Source: Kordia antarctica (GTDB taxonomy: Bacteria; Bacteroidota; Bacteroidia; Flavobacteriales; Flavobacteriaceae). Taken from it: a DNA stretch of 64,000 bases. A model generated the notes under the pieces. That model ran no database searches. It had not been told where the DNA came from and saw only the letters and a list, made by a program, of their open reading frames with translations. Numbering within the stretch: position 1 is the stretch's first letter; each line of letters opens with the position of its first letter. The stretch spans positions 3,315,501-3,379,500 of the forward strand of contig NZ_CP019288.1 in assembly GCF_009901525.1 (NCBI RefSeq), in the 5' to 3' direction. A program made the position numbers and the translations under genes. Positions 44,000-53,712 of the stretch are shown piece after piece.

Positions 44000-44854
44000 A
44001 TGATTTCATCAAAAAATATACAACGCGTATTTCTACTAATATTCTTAATTTCTACAACAGCATTTCATGCGCAAGTAACGCTTCAAACAAAAAATACAGA
44101 AGCCGTTTTATATCTTGGAAAAAGCGAAAAACAACCTTTGATTGTCGGACTTGGCGGTTCGGAAGGTGGAAATGCTTGGACTAGTGATTATTGGAAAAAA
44201 ACCAGGGATCAATTTCTTGAAAAAGGCTATTCTTTTTTAGCAATTGGCTATTTTAACGCAACAGAAACTCCTAAACTTTTAGAAAAAATTGCGCTTGAAG
44301 ATGTGCATAATGCAATTCTAAAAGCAACACAACATAAAAATGTAGATTCTGAGCGAATTGCCATTGTTGGCGGTTCTCGTGGCGGAGATTTAGCGTTGCT
44401 ACTAGCGAGTTATTATGACGACATTGATTGCGTGGTGAGTTTAGTGCCAAGTCATGCGGTTTTTCCTGGAAACACCAATCATTTTACAACTTCATCTTGG
44501 ACGTACAACAACGCTGAATTGCCTTTTATTCCTGTAAATGAAGCTTCCGTACCGTTTTTGATGAAACGTGATTTACGCGGAACTTTCACAGCAATGTTAC
44601 AAGATACAGTTGCAGAACAAAAAGCGTTGATTAAGGTTGAAAACATAAAAGCGCCTATTTTATTAATTTCAGCAACCGAAGACGAAATTGCGCCAACTAC
44701 GCCAATGTGTAACAAAATTATCAACAGATTGAAACAGCACGACTTTCCATATTACACGGAACATATTGCTATTGTTGGTTCGCATGCAAAACCTTTACAG
44801 CATTTTGAATTGGTATTTAATTTTTTAAAACATAAATTTCCTGTGAATAAGTAA
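44000..44854 (+). CDS. Secreted alpha/beta hydrolase, BAAT C-terminal-like
   Basis: A 284-residue protein with a signal peptide (MISSKNIQRVFLLIFLISTT, cleavage near FHA-QV). The nucleophile elbow is IVGGSRGGDLALLLA (GxSxG form GGSRGG). The acid is in ISATEDEIAPTTP and the His in GSHAKPLQHF. This is the C-terminal BAAT/acyl-CoA-thioester hydrolase fold with no N-terminal thioesterase domain. It is probably a periplasmic esterase or thioesterase. The upstream region has a weak TTACTTTG box, so it may have its own promoter. Confidence 0.78.
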   Translation: MISSKNIQRVFLLIFLISTTAFHAQVTLQTKNTEAVLYLGKSEKQPLIVGLGGSEGGNAWTSDYWKKTRDQFLEKGYSFLAIGYFNATETPKLLEKIALEDVHNAILKATQHKNVDSERIAIVGGSRGGDLALLLASYYDDIDCVVSLVPSHAVFPGNTNHFTTSSWTYNNAELPFIPVNEASVPFLMKRDLRGTFTAMLQDTVAEQKALIKVENIKAPILLISATEDEIAPTTPMCNKIINRLKQHDFPYYTEHIAIVGSHAKPLQHFELVFNFLKHKFPVNK

Positions 44855-44887
44855 GCTTTTTTTGGTGTTATTTCTTAAATTGACAAG

Positions 44888-45526
44888 ATGAAAACGTTCA
44901 CTACTTTCTTTCTAATTACAATCGTATTTACTTTTGTTTCTTGTAATCAGAATACAAAAACTGTTCCTGAGAAGCTTCCTAAAAAAGAAAATGTAACAGA
45001 TACAATTGTTCCTAAAAAAGTAGTTTCTCACGAAAGTGAAACTATAAAAAATATAAATCTTACTTCAAAATTAGCAGAAAAAGTAAACCGATTAGCTCAG
45101 CTAGAACATAACTATCTACTGAAAAGTTTAGAAATTGTACAATCTGAAGAAACGCTTCTTTTAGGTCGTTTACAACGTATTTTAAAACATAAAGACAGTT
45201 TGTCTAGAGAAATCGATCTTGCTTCTATAAGAAGTGAAATTCATAATATTCGGAAGTCGTTTTTAAAAGGCACAAAATCGATGCAACCTAACGGAAATAT
45301 CTTTCCAAGAGTTACGATTGAAGAATATATTTTTAAAAGTCAACAAAGTGCAAAAAAAGCTTTTGAAACATTTATAAAAGCTAAAAAAAGCGGAAGTTTA
45401 TGGACATATGTTTCTAAAGAACCAAGTGTGTTCTTTTTGGAAAAAAATAAAATCTATTTTGTGTGTTCTGGCGGATATTATATGATGAATATGTATGAAG
45501 AAATTGTTGAAAAGATAAAAGGTTGA
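44888..45526 (+). CDS. Lipoprotein of unknown function
   Basis: A 212-residue protein starting MKTFTTFFLITIVFTFVSC, with a lipoprotein signal and the lipidated Cys at 19. After a Lys/Glu/Thr-rich linker the middle is strongly helical (LAEKVNRLAQLEHNYLLKSL and on), likely a short coiled coil. The end, VFFLEKNKIYFVCSGGYYMM, is more beta-like. It follows the hydrolase by 33 bases on the same strand. An outer-membrane anchored protein of unknown role. Confidence 0.6.
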   Translation: MKTFTTFFLITIVFTFVSCNQNTKTVPEKLPKKENVTDTIVPKKVVSHESETIKNINLTSKLAEKVNRLAQLEHNYLLKSLEIVQSEETLLLGRLQRILKHKDSLSREIDLASIRSEIHNIRKSFLKGTKSMQPNGNIFPRVTIEEYIFKSQQSAKKAFETFIKAKKSGSLWTYVSKEPSVFFLEKNKIYFVCSGGYYMMNMYEEIVEKIKG

Positions 45527-45899
45527 TAAATTCGCAGAAATGCTAACATCGGTTCTTTATAAAAACAACAAATTTTCTTATGAAACTCGTTCTTTTTCCA
45601 CAGTATAGTAGCTATTTTTTTGTTTAAAATTTTCAAGTTATATAGAATACTGAATGATCTCACTTGCACAAAACAGAGCTTGGGGAAACAAAATTCAGAA
45701 AAATAACTGCGGTTTTAGTTTTCGATAGAAAAACTAAAAATACCTCTGGAAAAAGTGCACTTTCTTTTGTTTCTGTTTTCTTTGTGCGAGCAAAGAAAAT
45801 GAAAATTAGAAGCAAAAAAGGAGGTTTTTGATCAATTATTTACTTCATAAATCAGTATAATTTTTCAACCTTAAACATAGAACATTAACCCTTGAATTT
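45527..45899. other. Convergent intergenic region between lipoprotein and tex
   Basis: A 373-base gap between two converging genes. It contains a partial, inverted copy of the MITE-like element (about 45706-45806). Nothing else with a coding, promoter or RNA signature was seen; the flanks are A/T-rich. Confidence 0.5.
45706..45806 (-). repeat. Partial copy of the MITE-like element (inverted)
   Basis: About 100 bases match, in inverse orientation, the core of the two full copies: GCACTTTCTTTTGTTTC, AATACCTCTGG and the AAAACTAAAA stem. The terminal inverted repeats and outer thirds are missing, so this is a decayed remnant. Confidence 0.65.
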
Positions 45900-48026
45900 T
45901 CACTCAATCATCGACAATTGAATTCGTTTGCGAGCTTCGTCAACCTCAACAACGGTAACTGTTACGTGTTGGTGTAGTTTTACAACAGAATTTACATCGC
46001 TGATAAATTCACTGGCAAGTTTTGAAATGTGAACCAAGCCGCTTTCCTTTATTCCGATATCCACAAAACAGCCAAAATTGGTAATATTATTTACAATTCC
46101 TGGCAATGACATGCCAACTTTTACGTCAGACATCTTTTTTACATTTTTGTCAAATTCAAAGAGTTTTGCCGCTTTCCGCGGATCAACGCCAGGTTTTTCC
46201 AATTCCTTTATAATATCATTTAGCGTTGGCAATCCGATGGTTTCTGTGCAATAAGTATCAAGTTTTATCTTGCTTAAAACTTCTTTATTTCCAATCAATT
46301 CATTGACAGAAATCTTCGCATCTTTCGCCATTTTTTCTACAATATGATAACTTTCAGGATGCACCGTAGAATTGTCTAACGGATGTTTTGCATCTCTAAT
46401 TCGTAAAAAAGCGGCGGCTTGTTCAAACGCTTTTGGACCTAATCGTGGTATTTTTTTTAAGCTTGAACGCGAATCAATCTTTCCGTTTTCAGTTCTGAAT
46501 TGTACGACATTTTCTGCCAAAGTTGATCCAATACCAGAAACATAACTCAGCAATGCGCTACTTGCTGTATTTACGTTAACGCCAACGGCATTTACGCAAC
46601 TCATGACAACTGTGTCGAGTTCTTCTTTGAGTTTTGTTTGATCTACATCGTGTTGATATTGTCCAACGCCAATTGCTTTTGGATCAATTTTTACGAGTTC
46701 CGCTAACGGATCTTTTAAACGTCTTCCAATAGAAACTGCACCACGAACGGTAACGTCATAATTTGGAAACTCAGCACGCGCAATTTTTGACGCAGAATAT
46801 ATTGATGCGCCAGCTTCATTGACGATGAAAACTTGCAAATCGCGATCAAATGGAATCTTTTTAATGAAGAATTCGGTTTCGCGCGAAGCTGTTCCGTTTC
46901 CAATGGCAATTGCTTCAATTTTGTATGCGTTTACCAACGATTTTATTTTTTTGGAAGCTTGTGTAATTTCTCGCTGTGGAGGATGCGGATATATATTTTC
47001 GTTATGAAGTAAATCGCCTTTTTCATCCAAGCAAACCACTTTACAACCCGATTTAAAACCTGGATCAAGTGCCAATACACGTTTTTGTCCTAAAGGCGCA
47101 CCGAGTAATAATTGCTTTAAATTTTCTGCAAAGACTGAAATTGCGATTTCGTCTGCTTTTGATTTTGCGTCGTTCATAACTTCGTTAACAATTGCTGGTG
47201 CTAATAAACGTTTGTACGCATCTTCAATTGCCATAGAAACTTGATCTGTGCTTGATTTTACGTGCGTTTTAATCACCAATCCGTTAATAGTGTGTAATGC
47301 TTCTTCTTTGTCAACTTCAACTTTAAGTTTTATGAAACCTTCATTTTCTGCACGTAGCATTGCTAATAATCTGTGTGAAGGTGTTCTTTGAAGCGATTCG
47401 CTCCAATCAAAATATTGTTTGTATTTCTGTGCTGTTTCATCGTCTTTTTTGACTTTGACAACTTTGGTTGTAATCGTTGCTTTTCGTTGGTAAAGACGTC
47501 GTATTCTATTTCTGACGTATTCGTTTTCGTTAATCCATTCTGCAATGATATGTCGTGCGCCTTCCAATGCTTTTTCAACGGAAGTGACTTCGCCTTTTAC
47601 AAAACGTTGCGCGGCGTAATCCACATCTTCATGTTGTTGTTTCATGATGATTTTCGCCAATGATTCCAATCCGTTTTCTTTGGCAATTGACGCTTTTGTC
47701 TTCCGCTTTTTCTTGTATGGTAAGTATAAATCTTCTAAAATGGTTAGTGTTTTCGCTTGCGCGATTTTTTCCTGCAATTGTGGCGTTAGTGCATCTTGTT
47801 CCGTAATGGATTTTAAGATGGCTTCTCGCCTTTTTTCCAATTCTGAATAAGCATTTTTTAGTTTTACAATGTCACCAATTTGAACTTCATCCAAGTTTCC
47901 TGTCATTTCTTTTCGATAGCGCGAAATAAAAGGAATTGTACAATCTTCATTCAACAATTGAATCGTTTTAAGAATGCTTTTTTCAGGGATTGAAAGTTGT
48001 GATTGAATGTATTGAAGTTCGGTCAT
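45900..48026 (-). CDS. tex: Tex family RNA-binding transcription accessory protein
   Basis: A 708-residue protein with the full Tex layout: helix-rich N-terminal part, a YqgF/RNase H-like core (RVLALDPGFKSGCKVVCLDE, AIAIGNGTASRETE), a helix-hairpin-helix pair (SALLSYVSGIGSTLAENVV, IPRLGPKAFEQAAAFLRI), and a C-terminal S1 domain (GIVNNITNFGCFVDIGIKES, GLVHISKL). Tex binds nucleic acid and associates with transcription. It is transcribed alone, with an A/T-rich upstream region and a gene converging from the left. Confidence 0.92.
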   Translation of the reverse strand: MTELQYIQSQLSIPEKSILKTIQLLNEDCTIPFISRYRKEMTGNLDEVQIGDIVKLKNAYSELEKRREAILKSITEQDALTPQLQEKIAQAKTLTILEDLYLPYKKKRKTKASIAKENGLESLAKIIMKQQHEDVDYAAQRFVKGEVTSVEKALEGARHIIAEWINENEYVRNRIRRLYQRKATITTKVVKVKKDDETAQKYKQYFDWSESLQRTPSHRLLAMLRAENEGFIKLKVEVDKEEALHTINGLVIKTHVKSSTDQVSMAIEDAYKRLLAPAIVNEVMNDAKSKADEIAISVFAENLKQLLLGAPLGQKRVLALDPGFKSGCKVVCLDEKGDLLHNENIYPHPPQREITQASKKIKSLVNAYKIEAIAIGNGTASRETEFFIKKIPFDRDLQVFIVNEAGASIYSASKIARAEFPNYDVTVRGAVSIGRRLKDPLAELVKIDPKAIGVGQYQHDVDQTKLKEELDTVVMSCVNAVGVNVNTASSALLSYVSGIGSTLAENVVQFRTENGKIDSRSSLKKIPRLGPKAFEQAAAFLRIRDAKHPLDNSTVHPESYHIVEKMAKDAKISVNELIGNKEVLSKIKLDTYCTETIGLPTLNDIIKELEKPGVDPRKAAKLFEFDKNVKKMSDVKVGMSLPGIVNNITNFGCFVDIGIKESGLVHISKLASEFISDVNSVVKLHQHVTVTVVEVDEARKRIQLSMIE

Positions 48027-48044
48027 GAAGGTGTTTTTTGCATT

Positions 48045-48170
48045 AAAAAATTGAAAAATTCAATGATTGAAATATTGAAAGATTCAACAATTAAAAAGAT
48101 GCTAATTTTTAGTGTTGCAATTTAGTCTTTTTTCCATTGAAGGATTAAAAGATTCAATACTTAAAGAATT
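48045..48170. repeat. Degenerate AT-rich repeat region upstream of tex
   Basis: Short variations of TTGAAAAATTCAA and AAAGATTCAA recur several times between 48045 and 48170, with small self-complementary units. This looks like low-complexity drift, with no coding frame, no terminator and no strong promoter in it. Confidence 0.4.
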
Positions 48171-48243
48171 GCTGTTCGAGAATAGTTTTTTAAATCATTT
48201 GATATTTCCAAGTTCATTCCAGCGAAAGCGAAAAAAAAGACAT

Positions 48244-48277
48244 AAAAAAAGCACCTAAGTTTCTACTCAAGTGCTTT
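48244..48277 (-). terminator. Rho-independent terminator of the DUF4837/lytic transglycosylase pair
   Basis: On the minus strand the arm AAAGCACTTGAGT pairs over 13 positions with ACTTAGGTGCTTT (two G-U) around AGAA, then seven T. It lies 21 bases after the DUF4837 gene stop. Confidence 0.85.
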
Positions 48278-48298
48278 GGTGTTTTTATAATAATCGTT

Positions 48299-49276
48299 TT
48301 ATTCTTTAATGTCCAACGTTTTTAAAATCGCTTCAATTTCAAACATAAAATCTCGTTTGTCTTCCGATGGCGCAAAAGTGAAACCTTCTATAACCACTAA
48401 ACGATTGTGTTGCTTGTCTTCTACAATGTAGTTGATAAATGGACCTGCCATATGAAAGCCTTTCATTTCCCACATTCCTTTGGTTTCAAGCGCAGGTTTG
48501 TTGTCAATAATTGCATCGTATAAATACGGCGCATATGCTTTTTCTGTAATCATATGCATGGTTCTTGGATCTCTTCCTGGTACGTATAATTTACCAATAG
48601 AATCACGCATTTTGATAATGGCGTCAATGGTTGAATCGTTTTTCGGAATGCTTCCAAACGGCAATGTATATGCAATGATATTCATGGTTCCGTTAGAAAC
48701 TTCTCGCTCGTACCAAACGAAATTATCTTCCACTTTTACCGTTTTATATATAGACGGAATGTTTAGCGTAATTCCCAAGGTTTCTTCCAATTCTTTATCG
48801 TTATTTAACGATTCACTAATGAAATTTTGCTTGGTGCGTAATTCATTCAGTTTCAACGTTAAAATAGATTCTCGTGCATTTTCTGTTAGTTGTGAAATAA
48901 TTTCATCTTCATTTCCACCAATAAATACTATTTTTTGCGGCTTTGCGTATAGATTCTCGCGAATTTTAAATTGTTTTTTGTCTGATGATTTTACAATTAA
49001 AATACTTCTACATTTCAACAATAATCCGTCGAATACATCAGGGTTTATTTGTTTTAGCGAGAATAATGGTTCTTCCATTGGCAAACCATCTGTTGGCGCG
49101 CCGTAGATACTTCGAATGCTGTCACCAACTTTTCCTTTCCATTGTTCCAAATCAATGACAACGGTTAGTAAATTTACTTTTCCGAAAGATTCTGGTAGAT
49201 ATTGATCAGCATTTTCTCCGTTTTCACAAGAAGAAAGTACTACTAAAGCCAATAAAAGTATGTATAATTTTTTCAC
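48299..49276 (-). CDS. DUF4837 family lipoprotein
   Basis: A 325-residue protein with a lipoprotein signal MKKLYILLLALVVLSSC (Cys17). After a short linker it reads YLPESFGKVNLLTVVIDLEQ, the usual entry of DUF4837 proteins, and continues with SIRSIYGAPTDGLPMEEPLF. The C-terminus has GPFINYIVEDKQHNRLVVIE and FAPSEDKRDFMFEIEAIL. The family is common in Bacteroidota, with unknown function. It is 24 bases after the lytic transglycosylase and shares its transcript, which suggests an envelope or cell-wall role. Confidence 0.8.
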   Translation of the reverse strand: MKKLYILLLALVVLSSCENGENADQYLPESFGKVNLLTVVIDLEQWKGKVGDSIRSIYGAPTDGLPMEEPLFSLKQINPDVFDGLLLKCRSILIVKSSDKKQFKIRENLYAKPQKIVFIGGNEDEIISQLTENARESILTLKLNELRTKQNFISESLNNDKELEETLGITLNIPSIYKTVKVEDNFVWYEREVSNGTMNIIAYTLPFGSIPKNDSTIDAIIKMRDSIGKLYVPGRDPRTMHMITEKAYAPYLYDAIIDNKPALETKGMWEMKGFHMAGPFINYIVEDKQHNRLVVIEGFTFAPSEDKRDFMFEIEAILKTLDIKE

Positions 49277-49300
49277 GAAGCTAGTATTTTGATTGTTATT

Positions 49301-50944
49301 TTATTTTTTGGAAACTTTTAAAGTTGTTCCCGGTTTTAGTTTAGTACCGCTAATATCATTCCATTTTTTAATATTCGTCACGGAAACACCTGGGAATTTT
49401 TGTGCAATGCTCCATAAAGAGTCGCCAGACTTGACAACGTAGGTTTTTGCATTTCCTGTACTTTTTTTATTTTTGGTTGCTTTCTTGGCTGTAAATCCTG
49501 GTTTTTTAGGATAAATGGTTAAGCGTTGTCCAATTTTTAATTTATTGGAACGCAATCCATTCCAACGTTTTAAATCGCTGACACGAACACCAAATTTTCG
49601 AGCAATTTTACCCAGAAAATCACCGCTTTTTACACGATAACGCGTACGTTTTTTCGTTTCAAAGAGTTGCGGTAATGGCTTTTCTCTTTTGGCTAATTCT
49701 TCACGAACTAAGTTATAAATCGCATCTTCATTGTTTACAAATCTACCAACTTCTTGCACAGGCAATCGTAAGGTATAATTTCGTCCTTCTACATGTGGAA
49801 TGATATCTAATTTGTACGACGGATTGAAGAATTGAAGGTCTTCTACTTTTACGTTTAATACTTCCGAAATATGATCGAATGTCAATAATTCTTTTACGCG
49901 AATAGTATCCGTTGCAAAGTGTGGAATTTCTACTTTTTCTACTTGAAAACCGTGTTCTTCCGCATATTCAAAAATATACATTGTTGCCAAAAAAGCAGGT
50001 AAATATCCTGCGGTTTCGCGCGGTAAGTTTGGACGAATGTTCCAATAATTTACATATCCGCCAGAACGTCTAATGGCTTTGGAAACGTTTCCTGGTCCTG
50101 AATTGTATGCTGCTAACGCTAAATCCCAATCGCCAAATATTTTGTATAACCGTGCTAAATATTCACATGCAGCTTTCGTTGATTTTACAGGATCGCTACG
50201 TTCGTCTACATACGAACTTACATTCAAATTGTATTGTTTTCCTGTTTGATACATAAATTGCCAAAGTCCGGTTGCACCAACGCGCGAACGTGCTCGTGGA
50301 TTTAATGCAGATTCTACAATGGCTAAGTATTTTACTTCTAACGGAATGTTGTAATTGTCCAATTCTTGCTCAAACATTGGAAAGTAATATTGACTTATTT
50401 TCATCAATTTTTCCATTGATTTTTTGCGCCTTTTTAAGAATCGTCTAATAACACTTTCTAATGACGGATTGTACTCAATGTTGAATGGTGTTCTCTTGTT
50501 GAGTCGTTCCAAACGTGCTTTTAGCGTATCGGTTGGCAAATCTTGAAAGACAACAGGATCATATTTAAGTTCGGTAATTTCGTTGTGAATCGTATCAAAT
50601 AAATCGTCGCCATTTAATTCTCGCAACCAAAGACTATCAATAGAAGCTGCTAATTTATGATCCTGCAAGTCGTATTTTTCATTGACTTTCGTCAGATCGC
50701 GCTTGCCATCCAACAATATTAGTGTACTATCAATTTCTGGAAGAATAGTGTTAGTAGTGCGTTTGATTTCATTTTTGGTAGCGAAGTAAATCGTATCAAT
50801 CATCACGGTTTTTACGCCATCTAAAATGATCGTGTCTTTTATGATTTTGAACGTTGGCTTTTCTATTTTTGGCTTTTTTTCGTCTTCTTGTGCGTTTCCA
50901 ATAAAAGCTGCAAATAAGAGAAGTATACTAAAGAGGTTTTTCAT
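49301..50944 (-). CDS. LysM-containing lytic transglycosylase (MltD-like)
   Basis: A 547-residue protein with signal peptide MKNLFSILLLFAAFIGNAQ. Residues about 180-330 are an SLT domain, with LAIVESALNPRARSRVGATG (catalytic Glu in VES) and ALAAYNSGPGNVSKAI. Two LysM modules close the protein: RYRVKSGDFLGKIARKFGV near 443 and TYVVKSGDSLWSIAQKF near 504. Such enzymes cut glycan strands in peptidoglycan, forming anhydromuramic ends, and LysM holds them to the wall. It precedes the DUF4837 gene by 24 bases. Confidence 0.92.
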   Translation of the reverse strand: MKNLFSILLLFAAFIGNAQEDEKKPKIEKPTFKIIKDTIILDGVKTVMIDTIYFATKNEIKRTTNTILPEIDSTLILLDGKRDLTKVNEKYDLQDHKLAASIDSLWLRELNGDDLFDTIHNEITELKYDPVVFQDLPTDTLKARLERLNKRTPFNIEYNPSLESVIRRFLKRRKKSMEKLMKISQYYFPMFEQELDNYNIPLEVKYLAIVESALNPRARSRVGATGLWQFMYQTGKQYNLNVSSYVDERSDPVKSTKAACEYLARLYKIFGDWDLALAAYNSGPGNVSKAIRRSGGYVNYWNIRPNLPRETAGYLPAFLATMYIFEYAEEHGFQVEKVEIPHFATDTIRVKELLTFDHISEVLNVKVEDLQFFNPSYKLDIIPHVEGRNYTLRLPVQEVGRFVNNEDAIYNLVREELAKREKPLPQLFETKKRTRYRVKSGDFLGKIARKFGVRVSDLKRWNGLRSNKLKIGQRLTIYPKKPGFTAKKATKNKKSTGNAKTYVVKSGDSLWSIAQKFPGVSVTNIKKWNDISGTKLKPGTTLKVSKK

Positions 50945-51053
50945 ATATCTACTATGATTTGATCGTTTTTGCGTTTTAAGAATGTCACTGATTAAAACAC
51001 AATTCCTGCTAAATTCGTGTTTTTTATTCGAATTTTGAAATTAGCGTGTATTA

Positions 51054-51086
51054 AAAAAAGTCTAACTACGGGAATTAGACTTTTTT
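51054..51086 (-). terminator. Rho-independent terminator after pgk
   Basis: The perfect arms AAAAAAGTCTAA and TTAGACTTTTTT (12 bases each) enclose a 9-base loop. T runs are present on both strands, so it could stop transcription in both directions. It lies 24 bases after the pgk stop. Confidence 0.8.
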
Positions 51087-51109
51087 AATATGTTATTTCT
51101 GTTGATTTT

Positions 51110-52297
51110 TTACGACAAAATCGCAGCAATTCCTGGCAATGTTTTTCCTTCTAAACTTTCTAACATTGCACCGCCGCCTGTACTTACGTAACTTACTTTT
51201 TCTTCAAAACCAAATTGTTTTACTGCCGCAACCGAATCGCCACCGCCAACTAGTGAGAAGGCTCCGTTTTTTGTTGCTTCCGCAATAGCGTCGCCCAAAG
51301 CAATTGTTCCTTTGGCAAAGTTTGGCATTTCAAAAACACCTAAAGGTCCATTCCAAAGAATCGTTTTTGATTTTGAAATTACATCCGCAAAGTATTCTTG
51401 CGTTTCCGGACCAACATCTAATCCCATGAAACCATCTGGAATTTTACTTACGCCTACAATTTGTGTGTTGGCATCGTTGTCAAATGCATCCGCAGCTATA
51501 ACATCAACTGGTAAATGGATTTGTACTTTTTTAGCAACTGCTAATTCCAAAATATCATTTGCCAACGCTAGTTTATCATCTTCTACCAAAGAGTTTCCAA
51601 TGTTTCCGCCTTGTGCTTTTATGAATGTAAATGTCATTCCGCCACCAATTATTAGGTGATCTATTTTTTCTAAAATGTTATCTATAATTGTAATTTTTGA
51701 AGATACTTTTGCACCTCCAAGAATTGCTGTGACTGGCTTTTTGCCTGTTTCCATTACTTGTTTGATACTTTCTATTTCTTTCGCAAGTAAGAGACCGAAA
51801 CATTTTTTTCCTGTAAAGTTTTGTGCAATTACTGCCGTAGATGCGTGCGCTCTGTGTGCTGTTCCAAAAGCATCATTTACATAGATATCGCCAAGTTTGG
51901 CAAGTTTGGCTGCAAATTCTTCATTTCCTTGTTTTTCTTCTTCGTGAAAACGTAAATTCTCCAATAATAATACTTCGCCATTTTTTAAACCTGCAACTGC
52001 TTTTTCAGCTTCTTCACCAACACAGTTTCCTGCAAATTTAACGTGTACGCCAATAATTTTAGAAACCGTTTCTACAATGTGACGTAACGAATATTCTTCT
52101 TGAAATCCTTTTGGTCTTCCCAAATGTGACATTAACACGCAACTTCCGCCATCTTCTAATATTTTGATAATCGATGGTTTTGCTGCACGAATTCGAGTAT
52201 CATCTGAAACTTGAAATTCAGCGTTTAGTGGTACATTAAAATCTACACGAATTAATGCTTTTTTATCTTTGAAATTGAAATCGTTGAGCGTGTTCAC
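51110..52297 (-). CDS. pgk: Phosphoglycerate kinase
   Basis: A 395-residue protein of standard PGK length. Landmarks are [59 protein letters not shown] and [14 protein letters not shown], all standard substrate- or nucleotide-binding parts. It transfers a phosphate from 1,3-bisphosphoglycerate to ADP in glycolysis, or the reverse in gluconeogenesis. It is transcribed alone, divergent from holB, and ends at a strong terminator. Confidence 0.96.
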   Translation of the reverse strand: MNTLNDFNFKDKKALIRVDFNVPLNAEFQVSDDTRIRAAKPSIIKILEDGGSCVLMSHLGRPKGFQEEYSLRHIVETVSKIIGVHVKFAGNCVGEEAEKAVAGLKNGEVLLLENLRFHEEEKQGNEEFAAKLAKLGDIYVNDAFGTAHRAHASTAVIAQNFTGKKCFGLLLAKEIESIKQVMETGKKPVTAILGGAKVSSKITIIDNILEKIDHLIIGGGMTFTFIKAQGGNIGNSLVEDDKLALANDILELAVAKKVQIHLPVDVIAADAFDNDANTQIVGVSKIPDGFMGLDVGPETQEYFADVISKSKTILWNGPLGVFEMPNFAKGTIALGDAIAEATKNGAFSLVGGGDSVAAVKQFGFEEKVSYVSTGGGAMLESLEGKTLPGIAAILS

Positions 52298-52528
52298 TTG
52301 TGTTATTATTTTAGTTATTGTTGTGCTTTATCTATTAAATCAGCAAGCAAGATAAGTTGTTTTATATTTTCGAGAATCACTTTTTTGAAGTTTTTTTTAA
52401 TCAAACGTTTGCGTAATCTCTTTAGAAACTAAAAAATCCTTGATAGAATAATTTGGTGTCTTCATCCTATTATTTTATCCGTAGTGGAAAGTAGTGTATG
52501 TTATGATGAAAAATTCAACAGTTACAAC

Positions 52529-52536
52529 TATATTTG
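52529..52536 (+). promoter_or_regulatory. Putative -7 box immediately before holB
   Basis: TATATTTG matches TAnnTTTG and ends 4 bases before the ATG at 52541, which would give an almost leaderless message. The 14 bases TATATTTGTGACAT here are identical to the promoter/operator half-site of the abiE operon on the other strand (see 55339-55371). Confidence 0.35.
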
Positions 52537-52540
52537 TGAC

Positions 52541-53701
52541 ATGCTTTTCCAAGATATTTTAGGATTAACACATATTAAAAAACACCTTACGTTAAGTGCC
52601 GATGGCGGACGAATTCCGCATGCGCAACTTTTTGTAGGACCAGAAGGTTGCGGAACACTTCCAATGGCAGTTGCGTATGCGCAATATGTGTTGTGTACTA
52701 ATGTTAACAGTGAAAATGTAGGCGAAAACGAAGCGTGTAATTTGAAATTTAATAATTTATCGCATCCCGACTTGCATTTTGCGTTTCCCGTTGCCGGAAA
52801 TCATAAAGTGAAAAGTCATCCAGTTTCCAAACATTTTTTGGAAGAATGGCGCCAGTTTGTAAAAGAGCAACCGTACGGAAATTTGTTCGATTGGTACAAA
52901 TTGCTTGGAATTGATAATAAACAAGGTCTAATTGGTGTTGATGAAGCGTTGGATATTGTAAAATCGCTTGCGCTGAAATCGTATGAAGGCGGTTATAAAG
53001 TGATGATTATTTGGATGGCGGAACGCATGAATACTGCCGCCGCAAATAAGTTATTAAAATTGCTTGAAGAGCCACCAAATAAGACATTGTTTTTGTTGAT
53101 TGCTGAAGATGAGGAACAGCTAATTAATACGATTCGTTCGCGTTGCCAAATTGTACATTTTCCTCCTTTGGGCGAACAAGCTATTAAGGAATCTTTGATT
53201 TCAACACTAAATGTTTCCGAAGCAGAAGCGACTAAAATTGCACATCAAGCGAATGGAAATTATAATAAAGCTGTCGATTTAGTGCATCAAGATTCAGAAG
53301 ATTTAATGTTTGAAACTTGGTTTGTGGCTTGGGTTCGTTCTGCTTTTAAAGCGAAAGGAAATAAAACTGCAATTCGCGATTTGATTGCTTGGAGCGAAGA
53401 AGTTGCCAAAACTGGTCGTGAAACACAGAAGAAGTTTTTAGGCTTTTGCCTGAATCTTTTTAGACAAGCTTTATTACAAAATTATACTGCAACTGAATTA
53501 GTATTTTTTGAACCACATACGAAAGGTTTCTTTTTAGAGAAGTTTGCTCCTTTTGTACATGGAAATAATATTTTGGATATTTCTAAAGAACTTCAAGATG
53601 CAATTTTTCATATTGAGCGTAACGGAAATTCGAAGATTGTATTGACCGATTTGTCTATTAAGTTGACGCGATTGTTGCATCGGAAGGATCAAAAATTGTA
53701 G
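52541..53701 (+). CDS. holB: DNA polymerase III subunit delta' (HolB-like)
   Basis: A 386-residue AAA+ clamp-loader subunit from the ATG at 52541 (MLFQDILGLTHIKKHLTLSA); the 19 open codons before it have no homology to family starts. The Walker A region reads VGPEGCGTLPMA, with Thr in place of Lys, as in delta' subunits that do not bind ATP. It has MIIWMAERMNTAAANKLLKL, then EEPPNKTLFLLIAEDEEQ and TIRSRCQIVHFPPL, the typical sensor-like region. It opens the sliding clamp in replication. It converges with the abiEii-like gene, leaving an 11-base gap. Confidence 0.85.
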   Translation: MLFQDILGLTHIKKHLTLSADGGRIPHAQLFVGPEGCGTLPMAVAYAQYVLCTNVNSENVGENEACNLKFNNLSHPDLHFAFPVAGNHKVKSHPVSKHFLEEWRQFVKEQPYGNLFDWYKLLGIDNKQGLIGVDEALDIVKSLALKSYEGGYKVMIIWMAERMNTAAANKLLKLLEEPPNKTLFLLIAEDEEQLINTIRSRCQIVHFPPLGEQAIKESLISTLNVSEAEATKIAHQANGNYNKAVDLVHQDSEDLMFETWFVAWVRSAFKAKGNKTAIRDLIAWSEEVAKTGRETQKKFLGFCLNLFRQALLQNYTATELVFFEPHTKGFFLEKFAPFVHGNNILDISKELQDAIFHIERNGNSKIVLTDLSIKLTRLLHRKDQKL

Positions 53702-53712
53702 AAAGTCCGTTT

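Noticed and set aside
48045-48170. Recurring TTGAAA/TTCAA units upstream of tex, considered as a CRISPR-like or tandem array
   Set aside because: Units are irregular in spacing and sequence, with no conserved repeat and no unique spacers. Low-complexity AT drift is more likely.
48480-49106. A 208-codon plus-strand frame antisense to the DUF4837 gene
   Set aside because: The DUF4837 frame on the other strand has a lipoprotein signal, family match and operon context. The antisense frame has none.
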